Shown piece after piece: positions 1 to 13,068 of a stretch of DNA of 64,000 nt (position 1 is the stretch's first letter; every line of letters begins with the position of its first letter). Origin of the DNA: Diphasiastrum complanatum (Eukaryota > Streptophyta > Lycopodiopsida > Lycopodiales > Lycopodiaceae); assembly GCA_029204225.1 (NCBI GenBank), contig CM055106.1, positions 40,624,368-40,688,367 of the forward strand, given 5' to 3'. The position numbers were made by a program, and so were the translations under genes. The notes under the pieces are model-generated. The model made no database searches. It saw nothing but the letters and a program-made list of their open reading frames with translations, and was not told the DNA's origin.

Positions 1-545
1 GCTTGATTGATGGAAGCCCCACTACCATATTGTTTAGCACTTGCATGCTTTGGTAACTAAGGTGGCCAAACCTTACATGCCACAACCTATCGACATCACC
101 CTCTTTGGCTCTGTAAGCATGGTGATTTGGGATAGTTGTGTATAATTTATAGAGGAATCCTCTTGGCGACAACCTTCATATTGTCATCTTTTTCCTTGAC
201 AAGGCAAGCTGAATCATCAAATTCAGCTTCCATATTCTTTTTGGTAATAGCACCAACATTAAGAAGTTTCTTTGCAAGCCCTGGTACATAAAGGAAATTC
301 ATAATGACCTTCACCTCTCTTAATGGAAAGCTTGACTAGAATTGTCCCCTTTCCTTAGAATTTGTGCGTAGAATTTTCACCCGAGGACACATCATGTCCA
401 TCACTTAACTTGTCAAAAGAACCGAATCAATCCCTGTGAGGAGTCATGTGCTTTGAAGCACCAAAGTCAATGTACCATCCACCATAAGTGGTATGCGTAG
501 CCAATGTAGTAGAGAGAAGCTCAATTGCCGTTATGTCATCCTGCT
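1..545 (-). pseudogene. Ty1/copia protease to GAG-pre-integrase remnant, runs off left edge
   Basis: Read on the minus strand, this encodes a copia pol fragment broken by frameshifts and stops. Around 440-485 it reads WYIDFGASKHMTP, the copia aspartic protease active-site region (usually D-S/T-G-A; here D-F-G-A). After an in-frame stop and a frameshift it reads FLYVPGLAKKLLNVGAITKK (about 225-315), the segment joining protease to GAG-pre-integrase. Near 30-80 a third frame gives LWHVRFGHLSYQSMQVL, the integrase zinc-binding His region. The order matches copia. The element must continue beyond position 1. It is non-functional. Its LTR could be the minus-strand LTR-like block at 1735-2150, but no gag was recognised between them. 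Confidence 0.8.
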
Positions 546-1734
546 CTTCCTTTGCAACTCCATCTGCATAATTTTCAGATTGCATTATTCACACTGCAAG
601 GTCACCTAACTAGTACACTTTTGACTCGATTAGCTGTCGGTAATTTAGAGAACTTGAATGTATAGGTGTAGGCCTTCACATATCTAAAACACCACATTCA
701 ACCTGATTTCAAATCCCCCCTAATTTAATAAGTCGAACTCTCATTGAGATGTGTTATTAGCTTGTGAGTAATTGTCTTCAGACAATTCTCATCAATATGC
801 CTATGTTATGCGTGCTGAATAAATTTAGTTATTGAACACAGTGGATCCATAGGATTGTCGAATGCCCAAAAAGATCACCATCCCCAATGATTTACTACAT
901 GGTATATCTTCAGAGATCTGTACATATACATGCTTAACTGAGAATTCTGTAGCTCGACTAACTCAGGAGATTATCATTTCTCAAAGAACGCTATTCCTTA
1001 GAAGACTAAACCAAAATCTCTATCATAGATAATTTTAAAAATATATATATCGTTAAAAATGAACTCTTTTTCTTGCTTCATTCTCTTATGGATCCTAACA
1101 CAAGGATCAAATTGATTAAAACTGACAAGGAGCATGCAATTAGATCTAATAAAACCCCTCTTGTGAGAGAACTTTTCAATTTTAATGCAAATTAACTGGA
1201 TTTATGATCAGCAAGTTCCCATCCGTACAAGAACAAATTGAATTCACTCATCCATCATCAATATTCATAAATGATTTTCTGATCGAACTAATCCTCACAA
1301 TCTTTAGAGGATTTTAACAATATCCCACATATTCTATCAATTATATTTCAGAGCAGGTTCTTCATTTGTACATATAATGGATTCTTCTACGAATCTATGC
1401 AACAATCATTCTTCTATCACCACTCTCCTACTTTTTTTAATAGAAAACTAATGATTAATGGCATTAGGATCCAATTAGTATCGGAACTCCCCTTAGAAAT
1501 TGCCTGCATCCCATACCATAGGTTCTTCCTCCAAGAAGACCTTCAACTTCATGGTCTCACAAACCAGAGATCAAATGGTCCCTCCAGAATGTCCTATAAT
1601 GTATCTAGAAACTCTGCCATACAGCCATATCCTAGAAAAATCCTCTCTTAGATCTATTATAGCCACTCTTATGGATCTTAAAATCCATCAATGTATTTAA
1701 AAAGCATGAGATAGCATAATTGGAGGAACTATCA
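546..1734. other. AT-rich stretch, no gene recognised
   Basis: Only short frames in both directions. If the copia remnant at 1-545 and the LTR-like block at 1735-2150 belong to one minus-strand element, this would be its leader and gag, but no zinc knuckle or gag motif was found. Confidence 0.4.
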
Positions 1735-2150
1735 AGATTCTAATTACATTAAGACTAGGATGCTGGTTCCAATGAAGACAAAGAGAACAGATGGTGGATC
1801 AAACCAACCCAACCAAAACTAGATCGAATGGATGTAGCCCTGTAGCTATGGACCACCAACAATAACTCACAATGTGGGAGAGATGTCAATCTAGCAACAT
1901 GTGCTCCTACTCACAAGTAAGCTCTCCTCTTGGATAGGCATATGGGTATACTTATACCCTCCGAGGCTCTACCCCAACCTGGAGTGATCTGGGACACCTC
2001 ACTGGAGCACATCAACAGCCTAATTGACCGCTGATTGTTGAGTCACTAATAGTTTCATATAAATCCACATCATGGGTTTTAGGCCTCCAAACCATTAATT
2101 TTGATTTAATACCATGTGGGCCTTAACCCCTAATAATTATAAATAATTCA
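1735..2150 (-). repeat. LTR-like block, inverted relative to the copy at 3555-3970
   Basis: The reverse complement aligns by eye with 3555-3970. Shared landmarks, in order, are a CATGGT..TTAATGGTTT..GAGGCC block, a TATA-like GGTATAAGTATAC, a GTCCATAGCT block and a run of TTGGTTGGG. The reverse-complement direction puts TATA upstream as in an LTR. No clear PBS remains at its end near 1735. The call as LTR rests on the partner copy, which is followed by a PBS. Confidence 0.6.
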
Positions 2151-3554
2151 AGTCAAACAAGGTCCTCTAAACCCCTTACAGTATATAAATCAAGGTTAGC
2201 AAATTGTGGGCATGACTCTTCCCCAACTATAGCAATACTTGTCATATGTAGTGATTGTTTACCATCTTTGTCTAATTGATTGTCCAGAGGTACCCCTCGT
2301 CACTGTGAGACGCATGAACTCGTTGTGGGTCACATGCTACTACGTAACTCTATTAGTCTCACCACGTCTCATGGCTTAAAATCCGCCAATAGTGTAGCAT
2401 GTTCATGTTCTAAACATACTCCTCCGACAGCTACATATACTGCATGAAAGCTTAACATCTTTGAAGGAAATTAGCAAGCCACTAAAAATATGTCTAGCTA
2501 GACTAATGTCCTTTTCTATATTATGAATTCACATGCATTTTGAATATGTGGTTCCTTTGCGCTAATTTGAGTGAGGGTTCAAAAGGATCACATTTCTTCC
2601 CAAATATGCCACTCCATGCGACATTCATCCACTCATAGATTTGATATCTTGACAAAGCCAGGGGACTCCAAATCTTTTTACTTAACATTTAATGATGAGT
2701 CATTATATACTAAGATTTGTTCTTTTAAGTAATTTCTAGATTAGATCTCTCACTAGTTTTAAGATTGGATATTATCTTTTCAATTAATGCAGATTTGTCA
2801 ATGGATGAGATAGGTTACATGATACTAGTTTTTATTGTATGTGAACTTAGTTCTTGACAGAGTATGACTAAGTACTAGTTTGATAATGCTCTTTATCTTT
2901 TTCAATTTCATTTTTGGATTACGACTCCTAATCCTTGTTGGGGGTGGGGGGTTGGATGATGTCATCTTTGAGTTGTGTGTTCATTTTGAGCATTTATATG
3001 CAGAAGCAAATCATTAGTCTAATAACTTTCCTCTAGAGGAATGTTTCTTTTATCTCTATAAACTACAAAGGCTATTACATCTACCTATGATTCACAGTGC
3101 ACACAACAATTTAAAGGGGGACTAAGAGAACCAAAGAAACCCATGACCAAGGAAAACATTGCTAGATACATTGATACACCATGTTGACCTAATGGACCAT
3201 GAAGGCATTGACAAAAGTAGGAGAACCAAGGCATGCGAAAAGAACTCTATTGTTAGATTCAATGCTAACTGATTTACTATACATACCATTGTTGCGTATA
3301 TTTCATGGTATACCATGTCAAGTTGCAGATGCACCATGATTGCAAGTTGAATGCCTATACCATGCCGATCGATACATGGACCATGATAGCCCTATGTTGA
3401 AAGTTTTGGTGCATCGTCTTGACGTTATGGCTGGACCTCATTAGAGTTTGCATGTTATTAAGGAGGGGGAGTACATCATGCCCACGATTGGACTAATCTC
3501 ATATTGATGTCTCGTAAGGAGTTTAATAGGCCTATCTTGACCCGTAAATTATTC
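2151..3554. other. Spacer between inverted LTR-like copies, nothing recognised
   Basis: AT-rich, no conserved frame. A G-run lies near 2940-2952, and a purine run (AAGGAGGGGGAG) near 3460-3472 could be the polypurine tract of the plus-strand LTR copy. Confidence 0.35.
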
Positions 3555-3970
3555 ATGGCCAGATGGGTAGGGGCCCTCATGGTGCTTAAATCATAGTTAA
3601 TGGTTTAGAGGCCTTAAACTCTTGGTGGTGGATTTGCATGGTGCTAACAGCGACTCACAGTGGGAGTGGATGATGTGGCCCAATTATAGGCTGCTGAAGT
3701 GTCCCAGTCAAGTGTCGGAATTCACTTCTAGTTTGAGGGGGAGAGGGTATAAGTATACACATAGGCCTCTCGTGGAGGGAGCTTGATCTTGTGTATGGTA
3801 GCTACATGCTGCTGGAGTGACGTCTCTTCCTATGGAGTCTTTGTTGGTCCATAGCTTGGGGGCTAGGTCTGATTGATCTAGATTGGTTGGGTAGGTTTGA
3901 GCGACTGTTCGTCCCCTTTGGTTCTCTTGTTTGGCATCCTAGTTTTGATCCTTGGAGGAGGTCTTGAAAG
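3555..3970 (+). repeat. Probable LTR (plus-strand copy)
   Basis: Homologous to the inverted block at 1735-2150 and immediately followed by a tRNA-Met-type primer-binding site at 3971. It contains the TATA-like GGTATAAGTATAC near 3738. The LTR probably starts further left, near the purine run at 3460-3472. The usual terminal CA is missing. Confidence 0.55.
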
Positions 3971-3982
3971 TGGTATCAGAGC
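3971..3982 (+). other. Retrotransposon primer-binding site (tRNA-iMet type)
   Basis: TGGTATCAGAGC, the standard plant copia PBS complementary to the 3' end of initiator tRNA-Met. It lies just after an LTR-like block. No gag follows. Confidence 0.65.
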
Positions 3983-6366
3983 TTCAAATCTTTAAAGGCA
4001 ATTAATGGGACTAAAGCAAAACAATTTTTTGGCGGATAGATTCTTACAATTTGTCATTGCTTTAAACGTTAATAAACGAATATTTTGAGCAAATAAATTC
4101 ATAGAAATACAGAATTATTATTTTCTTATTAATTTTTGGTTCGTATTTTGCCAAGATAAGTTTCTAGTTAAGGTTATCATCCTTTCGCAAGAAAATGGCA
4201 CATGAGAAGTTTAATGCAATCGGAAAAGTCCAAATTGCTTTTCCCAAAAATCGACATGTCGACCGATCGATTCTACCCATATACTTGATACATTAAGTAA
4301 AGCCAAACACCATCCGAGTAACAAGCAACATGAATTAGTTTTTTAATCAACTGCAATCTATTGATTCTAACAACTTGGGCTATCAACCGCTTGGCCCGGA
4401 TACTTGAGGTTTTCCCTAAGGATTTTGTTGTTGTGGACAATTTGGAAAGGTATCTTCGCTTTATCAACTGCCGGATGGTGAAGTCGATTTCCTTTATAGT
4501 GGATTTTCTTCATGTGCACACCTTTTCACTTTTTATGAGTTGTGGCCTCATATACTTTCTTGATTAACTTTTTATAAGCCAATATCTATTTCGAATTTCT
4601 TTGTACACTACGAGAGTGGAATTATATTGACAAATGAGGTCATGCCACTATTTGGACTCTCAATCTGCCTTGATCTTCTTATGGGTTCTATACAAATATT
4701 TTCAAAAGTAATTGCACAAGCATGTGGAGTTAGCCCGAGCTCTATCAAACATTACTTACTGAAATAAAAAGAGCCTTAATTAATCATCTCAAAGAGTGTA
4801 GTATAAAGTCGATAAATCCTTCACTTTGGAGCAAATACCTTGTAAGCCCATTGAGAAGGAAAGTAATTGTCGTAGAATTACTATGATTCCTTTCTTTCGT
4901 ATAAAAAATGACGTTAGGTTGAATTTGGTAGCCTCATGTATTACTCATAGTAGAATGTTGGTATATGGAATGTTTGTGATTGTGGGGTGCGCAATTCAGT
5001 CTATGTTGCATCAGAATTTGTTTCGATACCCCAAGCACAATACTTAGAAGAAGCCAAACTGCATAGTGATTCTAATTTGCTTCACTGGCAGTCTGCATAG
5101 ATACAACTTTTGTGGGTTTTAACTATCTGCAATAACCCCTAGATTGAACCACATGATGCTAGATGCAATCAACTCTTCAATAGCCATGGGATGCCACTAC
5201 TGACCTCTATTTCTCATTTTCAATTACCTACACATAGATTTAACAAACTCATCTCATCTCCTACTAATTTGCTTGGCTTATTGCATTTTATCCTTGGCTC
5301 AGAGTCACCTTTCTCTAGTTCCAAAAGCATTGTATATTTTTTCCCTAGCTCAAAAGACTCTTAGCCTTACAAAAGAAACTAGGCATTGAAGATAGCAACA
5401 TCTATAAGTACTAAGCACTTCGACAATCTTTCACTTTGCCTCTTCACCTCCTCTAGTTCAGACATGGGTATAAATTGATTTTTCTAGCTTCATTTCTATG
5501 ATAGACTGGAGTTATAGGCAATCTATAGTCCCTACATTGAGCATTGGGTCACTGGCACTCTATTTTTATCAGACCATGCGATTAGGCTCATGGGGCTCTA
5601 TTAGCAATAAGATAAGGCCAATAAGGATATACATCGATGTTGTCTATGCACAAACACATTAGCTTACATACATTTGTATAACAACCAACGACCAGAGTTT
5701 CTAGCACTTCTCTGAAGATGAAGGGAAAATTGGTCATGATGAAGGCTAGCACTAAGGAGCAAAGCAAATCAAAATGAAGTCCTTACTTCTTCTATAAGAA
5801 ATTCTTATAAGGACATTAAATCTTATATGTACTGACCTGACATTTAGATAAGATTGGCCAATCTTATCAACCTCCTAGCCCCAATTAGCTGGAGCTCCTA
5901 GCAAACCATAAATAGGCCTAAGGCCTCCTCATTTGACAGATCCAATGTTGGAGAGTTCTTAGATTCACCTAGCCTTAGCTTGGCATGGTCTAGATAACTC
6001 TCATATAAATTTTGCAACTTGTTATTTGTATAATTTTATATGAGACCGTGATCATCAATCTTTAGATCATAGTATCTCTCTGTTACATACCTATGTAGTG
6101 TTTTTCAATTAGCTTGATACAAGAGCCAACCATTCTATCGAATCACACAACATTTGCAAAAACTTCACTATTGATTTTGGCTCTCTCTTTGTCGTATCTG
6201 TTCGCACTAGTGAGTTAGCTTTTTCAACTCAATAGATTCTCAATTGCACCATGTATATATCTATGAAGCACATTAATATCAGAAGGGAACTGGTGGAAAA
6301 AAAACTAGTGAAGAAAACTCCACCAAATCTTAAAGTAAATCACCAAATCTGATGGAGAAAGTCTAA
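3983..6366. other. AT-rich stretch, no gene recognised
   Basis: Only short frames, the longest 73 codons at 4826-5047, none with a recognisable motif. It may be decayed retrotransposon interior given the PBS on its left. Confidence 0.4.
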
Positions 6367-6379
6367 TGCTCTGATACCG
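6367..6379 (-). other. Primer-binding-site-like sequence, minus strand
   Basis: The minus strand reads GGTATCAGAGCAT, one base from the copia tRNA-iMet PBS (C replaces the first T of TGG). It implies a minus-strand LTR to its right, but no second LTR copy was found to confirm it. Confidence 0.4.
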
Positions 6380-6598
6380 AACATGAAATAAGCATGGAAA
6401 GACAATAAATCAAGAAAATTAGCCATAAATCAAGAAGATGGATAAATGTAGCAAAACTTTACCAAAATTGGCAAAATAAGGTATCATTATTCATCATTAG
6501 TGAATCGTGATCATTCACAAGATAGGGCCTGTTTCTAGAGTATGATCATAGCTCTCATGTGATTTTAGGCACATGAACCACAAACACCTTTGTCATTG

Positions 6599-6776
6599 GG
6601 ACTGGACACCTCCACCTCATTGCTTAATTTGTCGGCCTTCAACGTGGCTGGTTTCTGTTATGATAGGCAGTCAAATCAGGGGGCTCTCGATGATGGGAGT
6701 GCTGTCTCATTAGCGCATCTCTCACACCCTTGCACATAGCAAAAGCATCATGTAGTGAGGTGGAGGTGTCTGGTCC
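6599..6776. repeat. Inverted repeat, 21-bp arms
   Basis: The left arm 6599-6619 and right arm 6756-6776 are reverse complements with two mismatches; weaker pairing extends outwards on both sides. The loop is about 136 bp. Confidence 0.65.
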
Positions 6777-9337
6777 GAGTGACACTTATGTCAAAGTATA
6801 GCATGTGCGTGAGCGTATGGCCACATGGTTGTATGCATGGTACATGTGCAAGCAATACATGAATGTCAAGGGCCTAGGCCCATTAAGTTGGTAACCTTAA
6901 AAATACCCAAAGGTGGACACCCATTTCTACTGTGTTCTACTTGAGCTAGTTGCTACTTGCTTTGTGGTGCTATTTTGTTTCACTCCTCAACCCTTTGCTG
7001 TTTGTCTTTTCTCCAAGCCTTGTTTTGCTATGGTGGATAATGAAAATAAAAGAACTTTTACCTCGAACCAAGGGGCAAATCAATTGCTCATGCAAATGCA
7101 TCAGAAGATGTAGGATATGCAAAGACCATATTGAGCAGCAAGACACAAATCCATTAACTTCTGATTTATATGTAGTAACTTGGCACTATGAATCTTGGCT
7201 TCTAGCTTAGAGATCACAAAGTTAGATGGGCCAATGTTGAAAATTTGTGATCCATTATGTGAAGGGAAAAAGCTTCTAGTTCCATGCAAAAACTTACTGA
7301 CTTTCACCTATGACTAATTTTGCGAGAGTGTTGAGAGCCTGGAAAGGAATTTTCTTCACTTCGGTTTTCAGGACAAAAGCAAGTATGTTATGTCCCTGAC
7401 TAACTGTGGTGTGTGATCTTGGGTTAAGGGAATGCTGATGAGGTCAGGTTCTAACTGGCGGTTAGCACTCACGATTAATTATAGTTGGATATGACTGTAG
7501 TGTTCACCCATATTGCACACATGGGAGCAGTGACACAGCAGTTATTGTGGACATGTGGCCATGGGCTTTGGCTATATAAGAGTTTAGTGGCATCAGTGGG
7601 ATGTTTGAATCAATGGGGGCCGGAATTGAGGAGAGCTCTTCGTGATCATCTCGACTAGGCAGGGCACCTCTCCCTTGCAGTGTGCTATGGTCGTATGGGA
7701 CACATGGCTACTGCTTAGAGGATTGATTGACGATTCTAGCTTTGTCACCTGTGTTCATAGACTTGTGGTTTACGGTTGGGCAATTAGTCATGTCTAATGC
7801 TCTATGGGTTATAACTCTGGTATGGTCTAGTGGTTGAATAATTGGCGGGATTCACAAGTAATTGGTCTGGCTATCATGAGGAGTTTTAAAACATCTGAAT
7901 ACAAAGCATGCTACATATGTGGGCCAAATTTGGAAGGCCGCCCAGGAGATGTCTACAAGAAAGCTTATTGATCTGTAGATTATCCAAGAAGATTCCCAAT
8001 GGTGTTATGCCATTATTTGAAGCAACAAACCAATGGGATTGGCTTTGTTGGTTAGGGTGCCATTCAAAGTTTCTTTGGTCGCAAGTTCGAGCCTCCCCTT
8101 GGAAACCAAGAAGCATTATTTGAAGCAAAGTTTGTTTTCTGCATACTCTTACATAGTTGGTGGTTTCATGTATCATTTTTCAGATTCATTATGCATTGTA
8201 AATTATTGAGGAGCCTGCCGATGCATTTGTATGGCATTCTTAGATGCCTTCATCTATTTGCTTAAGCTTACACAATGGGATCCTTCTGCAGATGTAGCAT
8301 GGCAATGCTCAGCAATGACACTCACCCCAATGAATTCTTGTGGCATTCTTGGTCCATATGCTTAAGTTTGGAGCCTTCATTGGAACACTATTTGCAGCTA
8401 CCATGGGAAGGATGTCTTTGAGAAACCATTTTGAAAATCATTGTCATTATCTTTGTTGGTTTCGTCTGGCAATAACTATCTGGCATCTTATATTAGCATC
8501 TTCTATTTTTCAGCATTGTTGTTTAACCTCTTTTGTTTTGCACCATCATCTTTTGGCATCTTTTATTTTATGTGACATTTTCAGCTCTGACGGTCATATT
8601 TTGCCAACAATGAAGCATTAAGTCGCTTAGGATGACAAAGTAGAGTGTCAATAGAGTTCAAATGTAAACCCTAATAACAAGGTTTCTCTTCAAAAGGTTC
8701 AGAAACTGGAAGTAATTAGGGCTTCAGAATTGTAAGAAAGGAGATTGAGCCTCCCCTTTATATTGTTGAATGCACAGAAGCAGAGTCTCACATAGAGGGG
8801 CTGAAGAGCATGACGTAAGTATAGAGTAATTGCAGGGGTTTCTCTGCAAAAGAATCGTGAGCATCAAGATCCTGCAAGATATTTCTGTACCCCTTAAAAC
8901 AACAAAGCTGTCTCTTTTCTCTGTATCATCTGCCATCTATATGTGCATTGTTTTGCTTGTAAGTAATGCATGCCTAAGTGAAGTGGTTCTCAAATGTATC
9001 ACTTGCAGTCAGAAAGTGGCTTCTAGATATCTGGATGGTTGTGTTTTTAATTAGTTTTGATTTGCTCATCACGGTAGCAGTTACATGTTCATTTTCTTCT
9101 TCGTGTTTCTTGGTTATATTTTGATTTTTTTTTAATTTCTACCCAATCCAATAACAGTTTCTGACATGCGTGTCTTTGTTGGCTGGGTTAACATCCTTGT
9201 CATCGTCATTCATTCCAGACAGAGGTAACTTCTTCCACTATGGTTTTTGGGTCAATATAGTTCCTTTTGCATCTATTGTAGGGCTAGGCTGTCCTTTGCA
9301 TTGAGGATTGCAACATATGGCGTGATGAATACTGGGC
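6777..9337. other. No confident gene; TATA-bearing LTR-like patch
   Basis: Short frames only. Around 7560-7585 there is GGCTATATAAGAG inside GC-richer sequence, which resembles an LTR promoter, but no second copy was found. 8340-8621 holds a 93-codon hydrophobic frame with no recognised domain. Confidence 0.3.
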
Positions 9338-9670
9338 AGAAACCAAGCAAGTTTCTCAACATTTGAATCAGTGTGCATTGGTTGGATACAGGGAGATAAA
9401 GGCTCCATTGCAAGTAAAGGAGGAGCAGAACAATCAGCTAGAAAAGAAGGATCCACTCTATCTGGTCCTCCACCTGTTCAGGTCAGTCAATTTGCTAGCA
9501 TATATTGCAATCATCGGCATTGTTGGTTTTTGTCAAGGTTAGTTCAATTTGTGCTGATTTTTGGCTGTCTATTCACTCTGGAGGTGATTAATTTGTTCCA
9601 GTACTGTATACATTTACAGATGGGGCACACTAATTTTTACAGCTCTGGAATGGGTTATTTACAAGCTCAG
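9338..9670 (+). pseudogene. Two exon-like segments of an unrecognised gene or gene fragment
   Basis: A Gly/Ser-rich frame runs from about 9338 to 9480 and ends SGPPPVQ at a donor-like CAG/GTCAGT. After about 137 bp an acceptor-like TTTACAG precedes a 51-bp segment in the same phase (9618-9668) reading MGHTNFYSSGMGYLQAQ, which ends at a second donor-like CAG/GTATGC. Two short segments in one phase with matching splice signals look more like a gene than chance. The protein family is not recognised, and neither start nor end is visible. It could be a captured fragment or part of a gene with long introns. Confidence 0.25.
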
Positions 9671-9787
9671 GTATGCAGTTAATCATCCTTGTAGGCTGAG
9701 AGTATCTGATGTGGGATGCTATAGTTGGGTTAAAAAGTGCGAGATTACAAGAGAGCATGTATTTTAGTTGAGGCTAGGCTGAGGTGA

Positions 9788-9899
9788 TAGACATTATGAT
9801 CCTCATGGCCGTTCTTTCATATAGCTCTCAAACATGTTCATCATAGACATTATGATCCTCATGGCCTTTCTTTCATATAGCTCTCAAACATGTTCATCT
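9788..9899. repeat. Tandem duplication, 2 x 56 bp
   Basis: Copy 1 is 9788-9843 and copy 2 is 9844-9899. They differ by one base (GGCCGTTC versus GGCCTTTC), indicating a recent duplication. Confidence 0.9.
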
Positions 9900-11101
9900 T
9901 CACAATCATTGAAGAATTCAGCCGATTTATTAACAGTGGCATCTGTGCGATTCTTGCAGATGCAATAAGCTTTGCTGGGGTTGTGGTTTCTTTGAGCTTT
10001 CTGAAACACTAGGAAGTAACTTATTTTATAAAACATGTGTTTGATGGATGCTTTACTTGTTAGGTATATCATCTACTGCTGTATACCTTGCTCCAATTAA
10101 TTTCAGGTATTCAACCAGCTTTTAGGGGTTTGAATTTTGCCATTATGTGAATATGGACTCTGAAGTACAACTATGTTAGTTCTTGTCGTGCTTTGGGGCA
10201 TGGAATGCCTTGCCTCTGACCCTCAGGTGTAGACTGTAATGTAACGCTACTCAGCGAGTTTCATTTTGGATAATTGGGCACTTTGCTGAAGTTGTCTGTG
10301 TACTATAAGAAACTTTGATAGCATTTCAATTTATGTCAAAAATGTCATTTAACATGCTCTTTTTGAAAAAGCTGTCCAAAATAAATCATTTCCAATTGGC
10401 TGTTCATGGAGTATTTCTGCATTCCAAAGTGAGCAGAGAAATTAATAGTGTTTACAGCATTGAGCTAACTTATAAACTCTATGTTGGAGTGTGATACTTT
10501 TGAGTGTGATTGTCCTCCATAATTGTTACAGAATATGCATTTTGCAATATCCAATTGCTGTGCATCTTGATCTGGAATATGTAATTTTGAGTTTATCTGG
10601 TGTACAAGTGCTTTACTGACTGTTCAAATTTAGCAGGAGGTACTGTTAAGCTGAAAACATTGTGACAGTGGGAGACAGGCTGTGAATGTTATAGCAATAT
10701 GGTTATTTTATACACATTAAGGTTTTCTTAAAAGGTTCAAGTCTTGAGTCTTGACTGTCTTTGACCAGGTAACAAGAAACCTGTAATGAGAAGAGCTGGA
10801 GGAAAAAAATGTCGGAACAATGACATGCATTTATACTTAACGATTCTTATTTCAAATCACAAGTTTTTCAAACTACTAACATGGAAAGAGCATTATGGTT
10901 GTGCATTCTTCAAATTTGTTTGAATTAAACAAATAGATATTTGGGGCTGTCTGTAGATGTCATGTTTCTTTTACAATGTCTTTGCTTTATAGTGAGTTTC
11001 ATCACCCACTGCTCCAAAGAGTTTCAAACATATAATCAGGTTGACTACTATGGTTTCCCTGTGTCATGTATTACTGAGGCTTATTAAACCTGCTATGATG
11101 T
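9900..11101. other. AT-rich stretch, no gene recognised
   Basis: Only short frames and A/T runs. It could be intronic sequence if the exon-like pieces at 9338-9668 are real. Confidence 0.35.
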
Positions 11102-11640
11102 TGTTAGAAGTAATAAATGATAATGATAGTTTCTCATGGGTTACTTTGACCCAAAAGGTCGAGACTTGTGTAACCATGGGTTACGTTTATTATTTAGACC
11201 ATGTTAAGTCAGTTTTAGTTGAGTTGGATCCAATTTTGGTCCAGTAGTAATTCATGGGTCCAAGTAAAGTCTAATTATGTTAAGGGACCCTATCTTGACT
11301 TTTGGGGGTGTCCTATAATTAGTAGTGGGTCTTGGAAGGCTCTAGAACTTAGAGTTTGGAAGAGTCTAGGCCCTTGGAAGGCCTATTTATATGTACTCTC
11401 TGTTCATTTGTAATTCATTCCCTTTCAAGCATTGCTACTACTTTTTCTCTCCTTGAGGGCGCCTAACCCTCTCCCTCTTCTTCTTCTTCCTCTTTTTCTT
11501 CTTCTTGTATATGGAGATTGAATGTTAGAAGGATCTTGGCACTTTGATTTCCTGCAGATGTTGTGTGATTGAGCCAATTGCACTTTACATTTTTAAGTAT
11601 ATTGGATTTCCCTTTGGCAAACTGTTTCAGGTGAACGAAC
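11102..11640 (+). repeat. Possible solo LTR
   Basis: Starts TGTTAGAAGTAATAAATG, has a TATA-like TATTTATATG near 11386, then a pyrimidine-rich CTT tract (11462-11512) typical of a retrotransposon leader. No PBS, partner LTR or target duplication was identified, so the right limit is a guess. Confidence 0.3.
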
Positions 11641-13068
11641 TTACATGGTTATGTGCATGTACCATGTTCTCCTAATCTATCTATTATCATCCTTTTGCAA
11701 GAATATATGTCTGAAAAAGCCAAAAAAGGTGTGTGCCTTGATGGTTTTATTCGTTTGATAGATTGAGCATATTAACCGTTGACTGTATTCAAGTTAGGTG
11801 TGCGTAAGTAGTGCGCTCTTACTCATTCAAGTAAGTTTGTGGGGTTCATTCATTCAACGAAAAAACCTAGTAGACGAACTGCAGATTTGCGCTCGTGGAT
11901 AGGTTTTATGAACTATTTGCTACCTTGTTGAAAGCATGTTGACTAGGGAATGGGGCATCTGAGACGCTCCTATGTGTTCCACTTTCAAGGTCAGGGAATG
12001 TCCAAGAGAATGACAGTTGTGAACAGGACCAATGCGAAATTGGGAATTTTCTTAGAAATGTTCATTCTGGCATTCCCAATTGGTCGAATTTTTTGCACAG
12101 ATGCAAAGAAAAAAATGGAAGAGACTCAAGAGAACTACATCATATTTTTTATAAAGCAGGGCTCTTTACATGAGTAAATTACTCACCTTCTATTTTGTCT
12201 TCTATAATGTGTAATTTCAAAATACAACCTCTTGCATGTGTATGTGCATGTTCATGTTATACTTCACTATGAGGATGCAGCTTTGCCATACTCGATCTGT
12301 TCCTGTTCTCATTTTGTTAGGTATGTTTGTAATCCTTTTTCAGAAGACACTTATCCACTACGATGGCTACCAAAAGAAAATTATTATGTATTTTACAGAG
12401 GGGCTTGCATGGATCCTAGTTTCCTTTGAAGTTCAAGTTTTTTAAATAAATGAATCTACTTGAAATAGTAACTGGATGCTGAATCAAGCTATATATGGTA
12501 TGTGGAGAGGCAGACAGATTCTCTTTTCGGTTGTGATGTACTATTTTTAACTGTGGGCTCCCATTGATTTGACAATGGAGGAGCTTGTTACGTTCACCGA
12601 TTGGAAGGAATGGAAAATTTTGCCACTTTTTCAAATTATTGTCGGTTTGATTCCTGCCAGTGATTATCTTTACTACCTTCCAACAGTAGGCAGGACGATA
12701 GAAAACTTTTTCATGTGATACCTGAACATGAATGAAATACTAAGACCATGTATCTGTTGTCGCATGCTGAAGTGGGTTTAGGTCAAGTTCTTATGGTGTA
12801 GATACATTTGTAATAAACCAAATTATACATCAGTCTACAAAAAGTTTATAGGATTTAAAAAAAAAAAATTTAGCAGCCTACGAGATTTACCAAGAAGTGA
12901 CAAAGACCAATTCTGAACTAGAAACTGTGAAAAACGGATTTTTTTTCAAAGCAAAAGCTAGCTATGAAATTCAAGCATAATGATCCAATTTCACCAACCA
13001 CTTTTAAGAGGTAAAAATTTTGCCATGATTAAAGAGATAGGAACATGTGCACCTTGTACACAAAAATT
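11641..13068. other. No gene recognised
   Basis: AT-rich with short frames. 11950-12177 is a 75-codon frame without recognised motifs. Confidence 0.35.
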
